From: Orthonyx spaldingii
Taxonomy: Eukaryota; Chordata; Aves; Passeriformes; Orthonychidae
Reading direction: 5' to 3'
Assembly: GCA_013397795.1 (NCBI GenBank)
Contig: VZTJ01001437.1
Span: 593,851 to 657,850, forward strand
Length of the DNA: 64,000 bases
The notes beneath the pieces are model-generated. The model had not been told where the DNA came from. It saw nothing but the letters and a program-made list of their open reading frames with translations, and searched no databases. Positions 49,283-61,700 of this stretch are shown here, in pieces. A program made the position numbers and the translations under genes. Positions within the stretch are counted from its first letter, which is position 1, and each line of letters starts with the position of its first letter.

Positions 49283-51832
49283 CTGCAAATGAGAAGAAAA
49301 GAAATCCAAAAAGCACTGGTCATGAAAAGGAGAAAATGTTTCTGTAAGAGCAACACCAATTAAGTATATTTCCTTTAGATCAACACAAGAATTTTGATCT
49401 ACAAAGATATGTAATGCTTAAAAAAAATTTAAAACAAATATATAATTTTACAGAAAGGGACTGCATTTAGCTCAAGAGTGAAATATGAATTGCTACTTGA
49501 ATTACATATGCTCTAAAATGAATGTTTTATGAAAACACTTTAATAATGTTTGCATTTCACATATTTTCTCTGTAAGAATATAAATGCTTACTTTAAAACT
49601 AGAAAGAATCACTTCATGGATACATCTTGTTGTGACAAAATTTGAATTCTAGTAGAAATATTTTTTTAAAAACCTGATTTTCTAAAACGTACCAACCAGA
49701 ATGAATGACAAAACACTCGCTATGTATTTTAAGTTAAAATGAATCCATCAGAAAGTACAAAGTTGTGTTTGGAATGAACAATGCCTACTACAGATGGAAA
49801 ATCCATTGAGCGTAAAGAATAAACAGCCACTTAGCTTTGTGCCATAGCAATTACATTTAAAGGCAACAATTACAGAAAGCCTTAAGAAACAGAAAGCACT
49901 ATTCTCATAAATATTTTCTTCTAAGTCAGAATAAATTCTACCCAGGAAAAATATGACTGGATATGAACTTTGAGTTCTGTCAGTATATTATCAACACAAC
50001 AAGGGAGTGGATTACTGTGATTCTTTAAAGAAACCAAATACTTCAGTACATAATGATGTACATAATTCATCAGTTGGTTTCTTTAGTGCATTTTGGCATC
50101 AACTTTCATTCTCCATTTTAGATGGGGTCTTCACCTTTCATATTGGGACAGCACACTTGCTGTTTATGTTCATAGTCAAAGAACCAGAAGGCAACACTTA
50201 AATCAGCAGCTAAGACAAACCTTTCTATGTTATTCCTGGAAGTTTACTCCACAGGCGTTTACAGTGTGCTTTCTTATGACAGTGTAACCCACCTTGCAAA
50301 GATAATGACAGTGAATTTGGGTTTCAAAAGTACAATATTCATGTCTCAGCCCTGCTGAGAAATTAAACTATTCATGTTGTTTGATCATTTGACATAAATA
50401 CAGAGCAAAGTCTTCAGCCCATGTTTAATGTCTGGAATACCAAACTGAAATAGATTCACTTGGCATTATCCACAGATGAAAGTTAAGTAAGGTGGGATCT
50501 GTGTAGTCATCCTAGGATTAAAATGTCACTCTTGCCAGCAGAGAAGAAAAAGCCAAGCTGAACCATATGTTTTTAACCACTGGGGCTTAAAGAAACTTTA
50601 AAGAAAGAACCTGGATTTCTAAATTAAAAACCAGCTTCCCTTGTGACATGTATGGGGATGAGGGATAGGCTCAAGAAGAGAATGGCAGCCAAAGGTCTGG
50701 GAGAGAGGAACAGGGAGCTATGTGATTACCACTGTCTGGGCCTCAGTGCTTTAAACTGCAAAATTACCTATCACTTGAGAATCACTTAAGTAAACAATGA
50801 AAAGAAAAACCCCAATCACTAGCAATAACCTTAAGCAAATGTCATTGTACGTCTAAGAAAATGACAATATATTGAAAGAAGAGGTGGATAGGGAGCTAAG
50901 AAAATGAAGTACTGTCCAGTGATCCCAATGCAAAAAAAATTCTCATAGTAGCAGGCCAGCAGATGATTTGTCCTTAAGACCTTGGAATTCTGACTGGTGA
51001 GTATGACAAATTTAAGTTACATGTGAAAAGGCAGGTCATGCTTCTCAGTGTGCATTTCATTTTACATCTAAGGCCCAGCTGTTGTATAAAGGGGTGATAC
51101 CAATTTCTTCTCCTGGTCCCAACACTTCTATCCTTTCCTTTGGTCTGACACTGGCATTCTTCTGACCGTCTGGAAAAATCAGTCTGTGGAGTAGAAAGTT
51201 AACTGAAGGATTAAATGAATGCTGGTGCTAGTGCAGGGAACTTTGTCTTTGGTGGCAACTGGCATTCAGTCAGCTGAACTGAAATACAAAGATGCACTGT
51301 CACTGTACTTGTAAATACTACCAAAGGCGAGGAAACAATAGTGACAAACTTCCTTCTCTGTCTCTTAATCACATGAGCACTCTAGACCACATAGTGAGAG
51401 AAATTTATATAGCTAGCCTCAAATAGCACAAGCACATTGGAAAAGTCAAGAGGGTTTTTTCTCCAACAAGGTTGCCTGCTTTTCCTGTAAAGAAATGCAT
51501 CAGATCAATGCCCATGGTTTATCTAGGAAGGCTTCAATTTCACAGGAAGGAAAGCTGCATTTATTGATTACAATCACTGCAACAAAGTAGAGATTGAAAC
51601 TATGAAGATACAGACTCAAATCTGAAACTCAGTTTTGGAGCTGCGTATTAATTGTGAAACTTTGAAGTCTCATCATGTACCAAAATCTGCAGAAATTGCA
51701 CACAGAGAAACAAAATACTGGATTTCTGTGAAGCAGAAGCAAATTATTACAAGCAAAACAGAAGTTATCTGTTACATTCCTACCAGAAATACTTAAGCAT
51801 AATGTCATAAATGTTTTAATAAACTAACCAAC
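49283..51832 (-). other. UBR3: UBR3 intron
   Basis: A 2.55 kb AT-rich intron. No repeat family or embedded gene recognised. Confidence 0.88.
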
Positions 51833-51957
51833 CTTTTTGAGAGCTCCTGACTCTTTCCATGCCATCCTATCTTCAGCACTGCATTTAACAGAAAGTGCTG
51901 CCAAGGCTTGAGTATACAATAAAGTGAATAGCACTTTTACAATGCAGGTGAAGTGTT
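51833..51957 (-). CDS. UBR3: UBR3 exon: helical segment
   Basis: The 125-nt exon is two bases plus 41 codons. Acceptor TTTTACAG (AG at 51958-51959), donor AAAAAG|GTTGGT. It encodes HFTCIVKVLFTLLYTQALAA, then LSVKCSAEDRMAW and ESGALKK. Human UBR3 as remembered has HFTCIVKVLFTLLYTQALAA unchanged. The leading AA completes a Glu codon (G|AA) from the previous exon. Confidence 0.97.
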
Positions 51958-54900
51958 CTGTAAAACAAGGAAAGTAATTTTTAAACAGTTGATATTTTTA
52001 GCCAATATAATGATTACAGAGTCTCTAGTTATGGAAATGATGATTCTGAAATGAAAAGCAAGTGCTATACAAAAAGAACAACCCCTCAAAACATACAAAA
52101 CAACATATATTTACTGGCTTTCAGAAATGACTTGGCAGCCATAGTGAACAGAACAAGTACAGGGCAAGTAATTTTCCACTGCTCCTTATGTTCATCTTAA
52201 TCCTGATTAGCAGTGGCTTCATCCTAGTGACCTGGTGATAATACAAAATTATATTTTGTCCAAAGGTTACATCAAGTTAAGGTATGATTACTGTAGATGT
52301 AAGCAAATGCATATCCAACTATCCCTTCTGGCTCCCATCGGGAATAAGTGACATTCATACAGATACTGGAAGAATTCAATTTCCAAAAAAATGACCACAA
52401 GGACATCCAGCATACTTCAGTTTCTAACCCTTCACTTCCAGATATGGACCCAGCCATAAAAGACTTGCTGCAAAACACTCTTGAATGAGTACCTATTTAC
52501 TGGACCTCACGTGCATACAGAAGGAAGACAAAAGGCAGACTGGCATTTACTGTGTTTTCAGAGATCTTTACAATTTTTTTTAATATTTAAAGGACTATTA
52601 ATTCTTACAGCTAGGCTGCAGGAGAAAGGTTTTGAAATCTTTTTGGGGAAGCTAGCAACAGAAGCAAAATAAGGCTTCCTAAAACGGTAACAGAAAACAA
52701 GTGATCATTCTCTGAAATGAAGATACTGAAGCAGTCCTTTTTTATCTTTTTACTTTAGGTTCTATTTCCAGTCCCAAATTATCTAGTTTGTTTTTGAATC
52801 TAGGCAGATCAAAGAAGTTTCTGTCATCACTTACACAACTCCTTAAGCATAAACATAACTAATATATATCTAAAAAAATGCAGACAAAAATGAGGAGTTT
52901 AAGAAGTCCTCTCAGGCTTTGAAGTCAAGCAAAACAATTTTATTGACATAAGCACTTCGCAAAAACTGGGTTAAATTCACTCTTTCTTCCCAAAGGATTT
53001 AAACAAGCTTCATATGTGAAAATGAGGAGGCCAGGAAAATTGAACACCTTGCTTCTCCTTTCCTGCATCTAATATCAAAACCCACTACTGGATTTTAAAA
53101 CACACAGCTAAGACTTGAGTACATAATTAAATTTGTGAAATAACAATTGGTTTTTTATGTAACAAGTGTTTACAAATCAATGCAGACATGGTTGAAACTT
53201 TTTAATGTCACTGAGTATAAGCTTATGTGAGTATAAACTATAAGCATAATTTAAGCATCTAAAAGATCATTTGTTGTTATGTAATTAAAAAGAGACTTTT
53301 CTATGTTATCTTCCTATGGAACTTGTGTTAAACATGACAACGAACAGTCCTACACTTCATGCCCCCCATTCTAGAGCAGGCAGCATTATAACGATACTTC
53401 CTCTTCACATTTCCCCAGGAGGAGAATTCAGCAGATCCCACTAGATCTCAAGGCTGTATTTTTTATCTCTGCTGAAACCTCCATTTTCTTAGCAATCCTA
53501 TTCCTGAGGAACAACAGCAGGCAAGCTTTCAGGCAATATTCTGGGACTGAAATCTACAAGATGAAACCACACACACTCAGAGAACTGTAAAAATTGCCTC
53601 TTTGGTCTGAATTACAGTCTCTAATCGTAGCTAGAACTGAACTCAGGTACTGAGTTCTAACCCTTCAGTAGCAGATACAAGCAAAACAAATCCATTTCAC
53701 ACTGTGCAAGCAAGAATGAAACCCACTGCACACAGAGCAGCAAAGCCAGACTGCTGGGCAACAGGCACCAACCTGCCACAGGCTGCTCCATCTTGTAGTT
53801 CTGCTCAGGTGACTGCAGTGCTCAACACTGGGTGTCTTTGTCACATTTTAAAAAATCTGGGTTTTGCTAAATATAGTTACTCCTTGTCCCCATTTCCCCC
53901 CTTAATAAAAATTGTTCAATTCACCAGAAATATGTCCAGCCCATATTATGTTTTTACAACTAAATGAATGTTCTTGTATTTACTTACATGTATGTGACTC
54001 ATAAATGACTATGAATTACATTTTTTGAGAATCCAGAATTGGACAAAAACTGCACACTCCCACATCTGGGTCACTCTTAAGAAGACTTGAATTGTGTACA
54101 AACTTCATCTTTTTAACTTTTTTCCCCCTTAGGAAAATATCTCAGGAGGAGCTCAGAGGTAGCATGTTGTGTAATGAGCACCAAGGCTTTTTTAGAGTCA
54201 GAAACATCCCAGGAGAGACATACTAAAAACATCAGTCACTGCATCAATTATCATTTCATTATGATGTTATCTCTTAAAATGCCCAATATTTGACAGCTGT
54301 AGGTACCTGTAATGCTAGAGCTGCTACATTCTTGTCTACTGCAAAGAGCAACTTTATTTACCTTTTCCACAGGGTGCGTGTGGAGCTGTTTGCTGTTTTC
54401 CTGCTGCCCCCCAGGACAGGCTGTGCTTTTCCTACATCATCTTTTCAGTTTCGTAATTCTGAAGCTTGCAATTATGTCCACATGTGAAGTAAACTACTAA
54501 GCAAAGTTCTGCACTAAAATGCATCTAGTGTCCCATATCTGATAGTCTGACAGTATTATTACTATGGCTAGGCCAATCTAATCAAAACAGGCTAATCCAG
54601 AACTTTGTACTTATGTTTGAATAATATTGAGAAATGCTCTTATGTTCCTATTTTTAAAACTTTTTGGAATCAAATCATTTCAGAGCATCTCATCCTATTA
54701 TATGCATCAACCAACACCCTTAAAAATTAAGTTTAAATAGGAAACACTTCTAGAACTCTAATTTTAACGTTAGTGCAAGAAAAGTACTAATAAATAAGCA
54801 TATTACCAACAATATGCATATTTTAATTTCAATATTAAATTAGTTGATGTGCCCTAGCACGCAATGATGACAGAAGGAATCCACAAAGCGAATGAGATGC

Positions 54901-55399
54901 AAAATTAAGGACATAGGACTTTTCTTTTACTAAATTTAGAAGGAGATCTTTGTATAAATAACCTTTGAAAAGTATTCTTCTTGATCTAAAGCTTAAACCC
55001 TTCTTTGAAAAAACAACTTCAGAACAAAGGGAGACAGCACTGAACTTCAGATAATCCATGAAAGGTATATTAAAGTTCCAAAATGTAGACAAATATTTGA
55101 GCTTCCACACTGAAACTGAATACTATTCAAGCAGATTACATCCATACTATATTTAGTCAAGATCTTTGTCCAGTCATTAAAGAAAAGTGTTAGTGTTCAC
55201 CTGAAAGCTGCTTGCTGCACTTTTGTCTCGTGTCATTGAAACTTTAGAGAAAAAGAATCTGTCAGAACGTCCAGGTCAGACTCTTCAGCAGCGGAGCCTA
55301 ACCAATATCACAGGAGAAGGCGTTGAATTTAGGTTCTACACACCAGAGAAGAAAACCTTTCCCAGAGCCCATAGAGTCTCAACTCCCAAAAGCAGCTTT

Positions 55400-55575
55400 C
55401 AAGTTGTAACGCAACCACCACTCCTAAATGGCAGCTGTGTGGCAGCAGCCCTGCAGCCACGTCACAGCCACGCCAGGCTGGGTGACAAGAGCCTGCTGGA
55501 AGCGCTGCCCGGCCCCCCTGGCGTGTGGCACCACTGACCACCACTGCTCTGCACCTGCCAGCCTCAGGCTCCTCC
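55400..55575. other. GC-rich patch in UBR3 intron
   Basis: About 175 bp of CTG/CAGC/GCC-rich sequence in an AT-rich intron, with some CpG (GAAGCGCTGCCCGGC). It resembles the 20.5-kb patch in texture. I do not recognise a repeat family or an exon in it. Confidence 0.45.
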
Positions 55576-56444
55576 TGCTCACACAGACCCTGCTTTGGAA
55601 ATACTCTGTAGCAGTATGCAGTTTTTTACATTCAGTGCAATGCAGAAACTGAAATCACTAGAAGCTACACTCTGTACTTCTAGAAATCTGTACACGGGGG
55701 TCCCAAGTCAGGTGTTGGGAAAATAAAACTTTTTACAATTGATGGTAACAGGGAAGAATGTCCAATTTCAATTAAGTGACTCCAACATCCAAAAACTGTG
55801 TTGGAGAAAGGATTAGGGGGAGGGAGGGGCATGGGGTGGAGGGGTGCGTATTTAATGCAATTTACAAAGACAGATTCAAGTTTTGATAACCACCAAGACA
55901 CTCTCCCCATTTCTGTACATACACCATCATTTGCTATTTCTGTAAGAAAGGAGCTGGAAGCAAAACCTTTGCTTTGTATGGGGTCCCAATTCACAACACC
56001 ATGAACACTCCATCATCTGCACAACTGCCACAGAACTCAACCAGAAACTCCTATGTGGATTTTTATGTATTTAGCCCTGAACAATTTCAAACATTTCAAA
56101 CAAAATATTGAACATTTGAAGCCTATAGAAGCTCTGCCCATGTCCTAGTGTGAAACTCAAAAGAAGAAAGACGTTTCACAAATGCTTTTAGTATCTTAAA
56201 CACAATATCTATTTTGCTTTCTACACTACACAGAGGTAGATGTATCAGCCTCATTCCCTTCTCTGTAAATTGGTTAATGCTTGTAAATGCTCTGACCTCC
56301 ACCACGAAGTTTTTTTCTATAGCAGTCTTCTTTCTTTCTGATAGGTTCAGATCAATTTTCTCCTCTGAATGAAGAGGCTGAACAGTAATGACATTTTTAT
56401 TGCTTTAATCGATGTCAGATTGAAAAAGATACCAACACCCATCC

Positions 56445-56530
56445 AACAGTTAATAGGGTAGTTAATGCAATTCCCAGTCTGAATTTAAAATTAACAGTTA
56501 ATAGGGAAGTGGATACAATTCCCATCTGAA
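56445..56530. repeat. Imperfect direct duplication, 48-bp period
   Basis: AACAGTTAATAGGG followed by AAT/ACAATTCCCA..TCTGAA occurs at 56445-56483 and again at 56493-56530. The copies share most positions and differ by a few substitutions and a 1-bp indel. Confidence 0.85.
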
Positions 56531-57485
56531 GGGCAAGAGATGAGATTTTGAGTCCTCCTTACAGAGCACTCTCTGTTTTTAGAAAAACATGGTATAAACA
56601 AAAAAGATTTTAAGTACAAACCTGAAAGAAGATGTCACGTGTGATGAAGGACACAATGCAATTTACTTATATCTGTTGTTAAAGGAATATACTGGAAGTA
56701 TCTGTCACCACAGAGAGGCATCAATACACATATACAATCTAGCTGTGTGTGTACCAGTGTACAGCCACCTCCACAGCTCCCGTGACAATGCCAAAGCAGC
56801 ACAGACAATTCAGGAAGCAGTAGGGTCAAACAGAGATTTTGTTCACCCCTACCACTGACCTTGTGCTTACCATGAGACATTTCACAAGCCATTTTACCTT
56901 AGTGATACCTCAGCCCTCTACAAAGAATTAAAATTGAATTCAACTCTCTCACCTACACACCCATTGCAAAAGTTCTAAACAAATTTGTTATGACTTGTTT
57001 TTGTGAACACCATTCTACACCTCCAAACAAAGAATTATGAAAGACTTTCTTTTCATTCTGCCTAACCATTTTGATGAAACAAAAATTAGGAAGATAAATG
57101 GCAATTTATTTCCAATTTAATGCTTCACAGATTTGAAGTGGTTACATTTATTTTCTTTCTGCCACTTGTCATTTCCCTTTCAACTGCAACATACAGTAAA
57201 CCCCAGAGCAAAGACAAAACATGCTGCTGATATGAGGCATTTCACAGAATTTTTCACAGAATGCCTTACTATTAATTGAATGTTGTCTTTTCTAGGATAA
57301 AATATACTTTCTTAAATGGTGGTATTTAATGCTTGGATATTGACTACAAAGACACCACTGGTTTGTACTTTGGCTTCAACACTTCCTTCCCTGAATTTCA
57401 GATGTTAGTCTCATTAAACTTTTATTTACTGTTTTTATACTAGTTTGATTGACTCCTTCCAATGGAGTTAAGTTAAACTGTAATT

Positions 57486-57505
57486 AAAAAAAAAAAAAAA
57501 AAAAA
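57486..57505. repeat. Poly(A) run
   Basis: Twenty consecutive A residues followed by GAAAG. No retroposon body is recognisable upstream of it. Confidence 0.9.
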
Positions 57506-57613
57506 GAAAGTACATTTTTGACAACAGTCTTCCTATGCAAAAATATTTTCTTCTTTTAGTATTTTCATATTCTAATAATCTTTTGCATATACTTAATCCA
57601 TAAGCATGTACTT

Positions 57614-57670
57614 AGCAATTGGACTTGATGATCTTCAAGGTCTTTTCTTACCTAAGTGATTCTATGATTT
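57614..57670 (+). mobile_element. CR1 LINE 3' tail fragment
   Basis: AGCAATTGGACTTGATGATC, AAGGTCTTTTCTTACC and GTGATTCTATGATTTT follow the CR1 3' end in sense orientation. Only ~57 bp remain. Confidence 0.85.
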
Positions 57671-58602
57671 TAAGTATATTGAACTGAAGAAACAAACCTA
57701 CAGTGTTAATGGATACACACACATAGAGTCACTTCAGCTGAACTTGAACATTCAGCAGTGAGGACTGAACACATCTTAAGGTGTATTCATCAAGAGCAGA
57801 ATTTACCTATTCAAAAATTACCAAAACTCAGCAGATATCAAAACTGCCACACAGATCCCCCGGAAATACTCTGTTCCCTGTCAGTGAAACAGTCAAGTGA
57901 TACTTGCTTTGTCTGTCCTCGTTTTCAAATAAAGGTACAGTTAACAAGTAATCAAGCCAGAGATCAGAGGGTCTGAACCCCTATTCTGGAACATACATTA
58001 TCTATTAGCAAGATGAACCAGGTTTAGCTGTTCCTTTCACACAAAAAAAGAAATATAGGTTTTAAGACAGTTTTGATTCCAGCAATGAAAGATTTCATTT
58101 TAAAATATCTATTTAATATTTATTCATAATTATCCTAGATGCTGTCTCTATTGAATTGCTACATTACAGCAATTATTATCTTCATATATGAACTCTTACA
58201 TAAGACTGCTGCAATTTAAACTCTGAAATTCAAATTAAATTACAGTCTTTCAAATCTTTCACCCTTAGGCACTCAGTTCAACTTGAAGTATTGAGCTGTC
58301 CCTCTAAGCAAAAGATGAAGGTCAAACAAAGGACACTTTTCTTTCAACAGAAATACTTAATAGTTTCTGCTCAGCTCTTGTATCTTTAATGAATAGCTGA
58401 CTGATAAGGTAAAAAGACAGGGAACACAGATAAACCTGTCAACTTGAACAAAAAATTCTGTTCAATGCCACCTTTTGTAGATAAGGCAGAAACATTATTT
58501 TAGAATACACAGTAGATCAGCTATGATTTACCATCCTGCGAATCATCATGGAAGCAGCCTCATCTACATAATCATTTAAATATACATCATTTTGTAACAT
58601 AC

Positions 58603-58703
58603 CTCTGTGCAATGGTTGAGGCATGGTTAAAATCTGGATAAGCAAAAGGGATGAGACATCTCTGTAAAGCACAGGAACTTCTGGCAGTTCTTCACTTACC
58701 AGC
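58603..58703 (-). CDS. UBR3: UBR3 exon: helical segment
   Basis: The 101-nt exon is one base, 33 codons, one base. Acceptor TTATTTCCAG (AG at 58704-58705), donor CAGAG|GTATGT. It reads LVSEELPEVPVLYRDVSS, then LLLIQILTMPQPLHR, against human LGYEEQQPEVPILYHDVTS and LLLIQILMMPQPLRK. The leading G likely completes Gln; the trailing G starts the Glu completed in the next exon. The neighbouring upstream exon (human ...RLYSIDSEYNPW) was not found before 64000. Confidence 0.95.
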
Positions 58704-61700
58704 CTGGAAATAAAACCAAAAGAAAATCACTTCTGATACTATAAACCCATTTTCATATTTTATTTTGTATTTATTTTAAATAGCATTACATTTGATATCA
58801 AGCTTACAGAAGCCTAATATCTGAAAATTTGCTAACTGATCTCAGTTTTAAAACTGATTTCAATTTAAAAATTTAATGTTAATCATGTAATAACTCATGA
58901 GGAAATTACCATTTGGATACCTGATTCTGTTGAAGTGTTTTAAAACATTCAAAACTGCCTGAACTCATTATGTCTACGTAGAGATTTAAGGAATATTTAA
59001 ACAGCTGAATTGGTTTTCAAAGCATGGCATTTCACACGTATACACATATCCAGGCTGTAACAATAATGGATCCTCGAATTACATTGAATGTTACAGGGAA
59101 TGCTCCTATTGGAAAGCAGAGACCTTAGAAAAGCTATTGCTTTCCTTCATGTAAAGAATCGAAGGCTCAAGCAGCCATGACTGTTGGGATTATGCAGTCT
59201 CACACTCTTTATTAAACCCCCTGTATGTCCAGAAGGACAGCAAACAAGGACAGAGATACAGCAAACTTTCCAACTGTCCAGATCTACTGACGTAACATCA
59301 TCTTGCAGTCCTATGCTAAAAAGCAGAAAACGCTTGCAGAGAGGAGGCAGTTTCTAGCTTTGTGTAGCAATATTCAACGGAATTCTAACCAACAGTATTC
59401 GTCAGGTTCAACAGCTGAGTCAAATGGCAAAACAATCAAATGGTGAAAACTCATTCTTCCCTCTTTTAACTGATATGGAACGTGATGGAGACCTCAAGCA
59501 GGAGCAGCTTGAGATAAAATGCGATACACCCCCTCCCCTGTCAGCCTTCCCCTTCTGCAACACACCCAGATGCAAAGAGCTGTGTGGGTTCTTACTGCCC
59601 TTGGCAAGCAGTGCTGGTGCTGATCTGTGCTGCAGGAGCCACACTGTGAAGCCCTGCTCTCACTGACCCGGAATCTCCCATGCAAAACAGAGTCCTCTGT
59701 GAAGGGACATCCGTGTTCCAAAGGAACAAACCGAGCTCTTGCAGACCATGCAGTGGAAAAGGTTGCCCACATGTGGGATGTGGATGCATGCACGGGATCT
59801 TTAGTGTCCTCTAACAGCTTTGGGGATTCAACCAGTTTATCATCCCTGAGGCCCATAAACATGATCCTGCTTTGGGAAGGAGACTACATAGTCACTGATT
59901 TCCTGAAAACTCAGGCATCTCTCTAGAGAAGGCACTGCCAGGAGTCATCTGTGACATGAATTTTAACACACAGAAGCCGTCATAAGAGGAGGATTAAAAG
60001 AACACTTAGGGTCACATGGCTGGCTGGTCTTGTACAACGACGTGACAGAAAACATGCTCCAACTGGTCCCTTTGAATTAATGAGCCCAGACAGATACAGA
60101 GTAAACACCATCTATAACCCTTTTGCTACAACCGATCATTTAATAAAATTACTGTTTCAGAGCACTGTAATATATATAAATATATATATTTATATATGTG
60201 AGCCTCCTAAACAAAAACCAAATATTCTAAAAACCAGTATATTGAATTCTAAAGAAGACAAAGAGGGTAGAAATTTGGATCACACTACCAAGCTTCATTT
60301 TCAAAATTGTACAGGCCATGAAGATACTTATCTCCTATGTCTCTCCAGTTCCACTTTCACCTATAGCTAGTTCTATTTTATGATCTATGACACTGATTTT
60401 TAAAATAACCCTCATTATGTAATGACTTTAAAACTATGGACACCCCTTAAATTACTTCTCATCTTTAATTCTTAATTTATATATAAACTTGGGAAAAATT
60501 TAATTTGGAATAACATTATAAAAAAATCTTACTGCCTCTGGTCACATTTAGCTGAACATATCTTTCTGACAGAGGTATCAATATTGTTTAATAATCATGT
60601 AACAATTAAGTCAAATACCAGTTCTGTCAAAATTAGTAAATATATATACAGAATACCATGATGAACTGGCAACATCACACACAAATGAACTCATTTGCAC
60701 ATGCAGGACCAACTGAATTACCTTTCTAATTTATTCAGTTCATAAGAATTGAGAAGCAAAGCTACAGTAAATGTCAGGGGCTTAGATAAGCTGCTTTTGC
60801 TTACATCAAGTGCTGCAGCATATGAAGCACTTAAAAACTGCTCTGTCATTTGTTAAGAGCCTCAGCAACTTCTTCATTATGACAATGAAACTGAAATTAC
60901 AAAATGTGTTTAGAAATGTGTTTTATGGAAATTGTCCGTTCTGTTAATCCCCAGTGCATATATGAAAGCTTGATAAATCTGGCTACAAAACCTTGTGCCA
61001 CAGAAGCACTTAATAAAAAGAAAGCAAGCACAACTGCAAATGGAACCAAAGTAATACAAAATAATTCAAATATGTAACAGTTGTATGCTGTATCAATTTT
61101 AAAAAGGGAGGTGGTGGTGAAAATAAACTACACAGAGCAATATGAACACGTAACAAAATGAAAAATGCAAAGCTCAGCTTTCTCTATGGAACTGTCCTCT
61201 CCTCCAGCCCAAGGTAATTGGGCTGCACCTTCCTCTGCCAACACCAGGGCTGCCTATCACCTGACAGCTGAGAAACTCTGCCTCCCTATTCTGCATCCCC
61301 CTCCCGAGAGATGTTATGCAGGAATCACTTCTTTGGGTATGGATGCAGAGAAATGGGAAATTCTGTTCAACTCTGAAAGAAGCAGCACCTTGCTTATGGC
61401 AATTCTTTATATTTATGATTCCCATTCCCTCTTCTCTCAACCAGAGACACTTAAAAGTTTTTGGTTGACACTAACTCCAACTAATTATAAAGGTAGAAAT
61501 TCAATAAGTAAAGTAAAAGTTTTGATCCTCACACCTCTTTGAACTGTCAGACACAGGAAATTTGAGACAAAGGGATATAGGTACACCTGAACAAAGGCTT
61601 CATCGACTAGGGCAAAGTTATATTTTCTTTAGAATTTGCAGGATAAGAAGTAAAGTCCACAAATCCCAATGGCAGAAAGGTCAAACTAAAACACAGCTTC

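Larger units (their letters stand above)
51958..58602 (-). other. UBR3: UBR3 intron, 6.6 kb
   Basis: The largest complete intron here. It contains a GC-rich patch at 55400-55575, a 48-bp-period duplication at 56445-56530, an A20 run at 57486-57505 and a CR1 tail at 57614-57670. No exon found between the flanking UBR3 exons, whose phases already agree. Confidence 0.88.
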
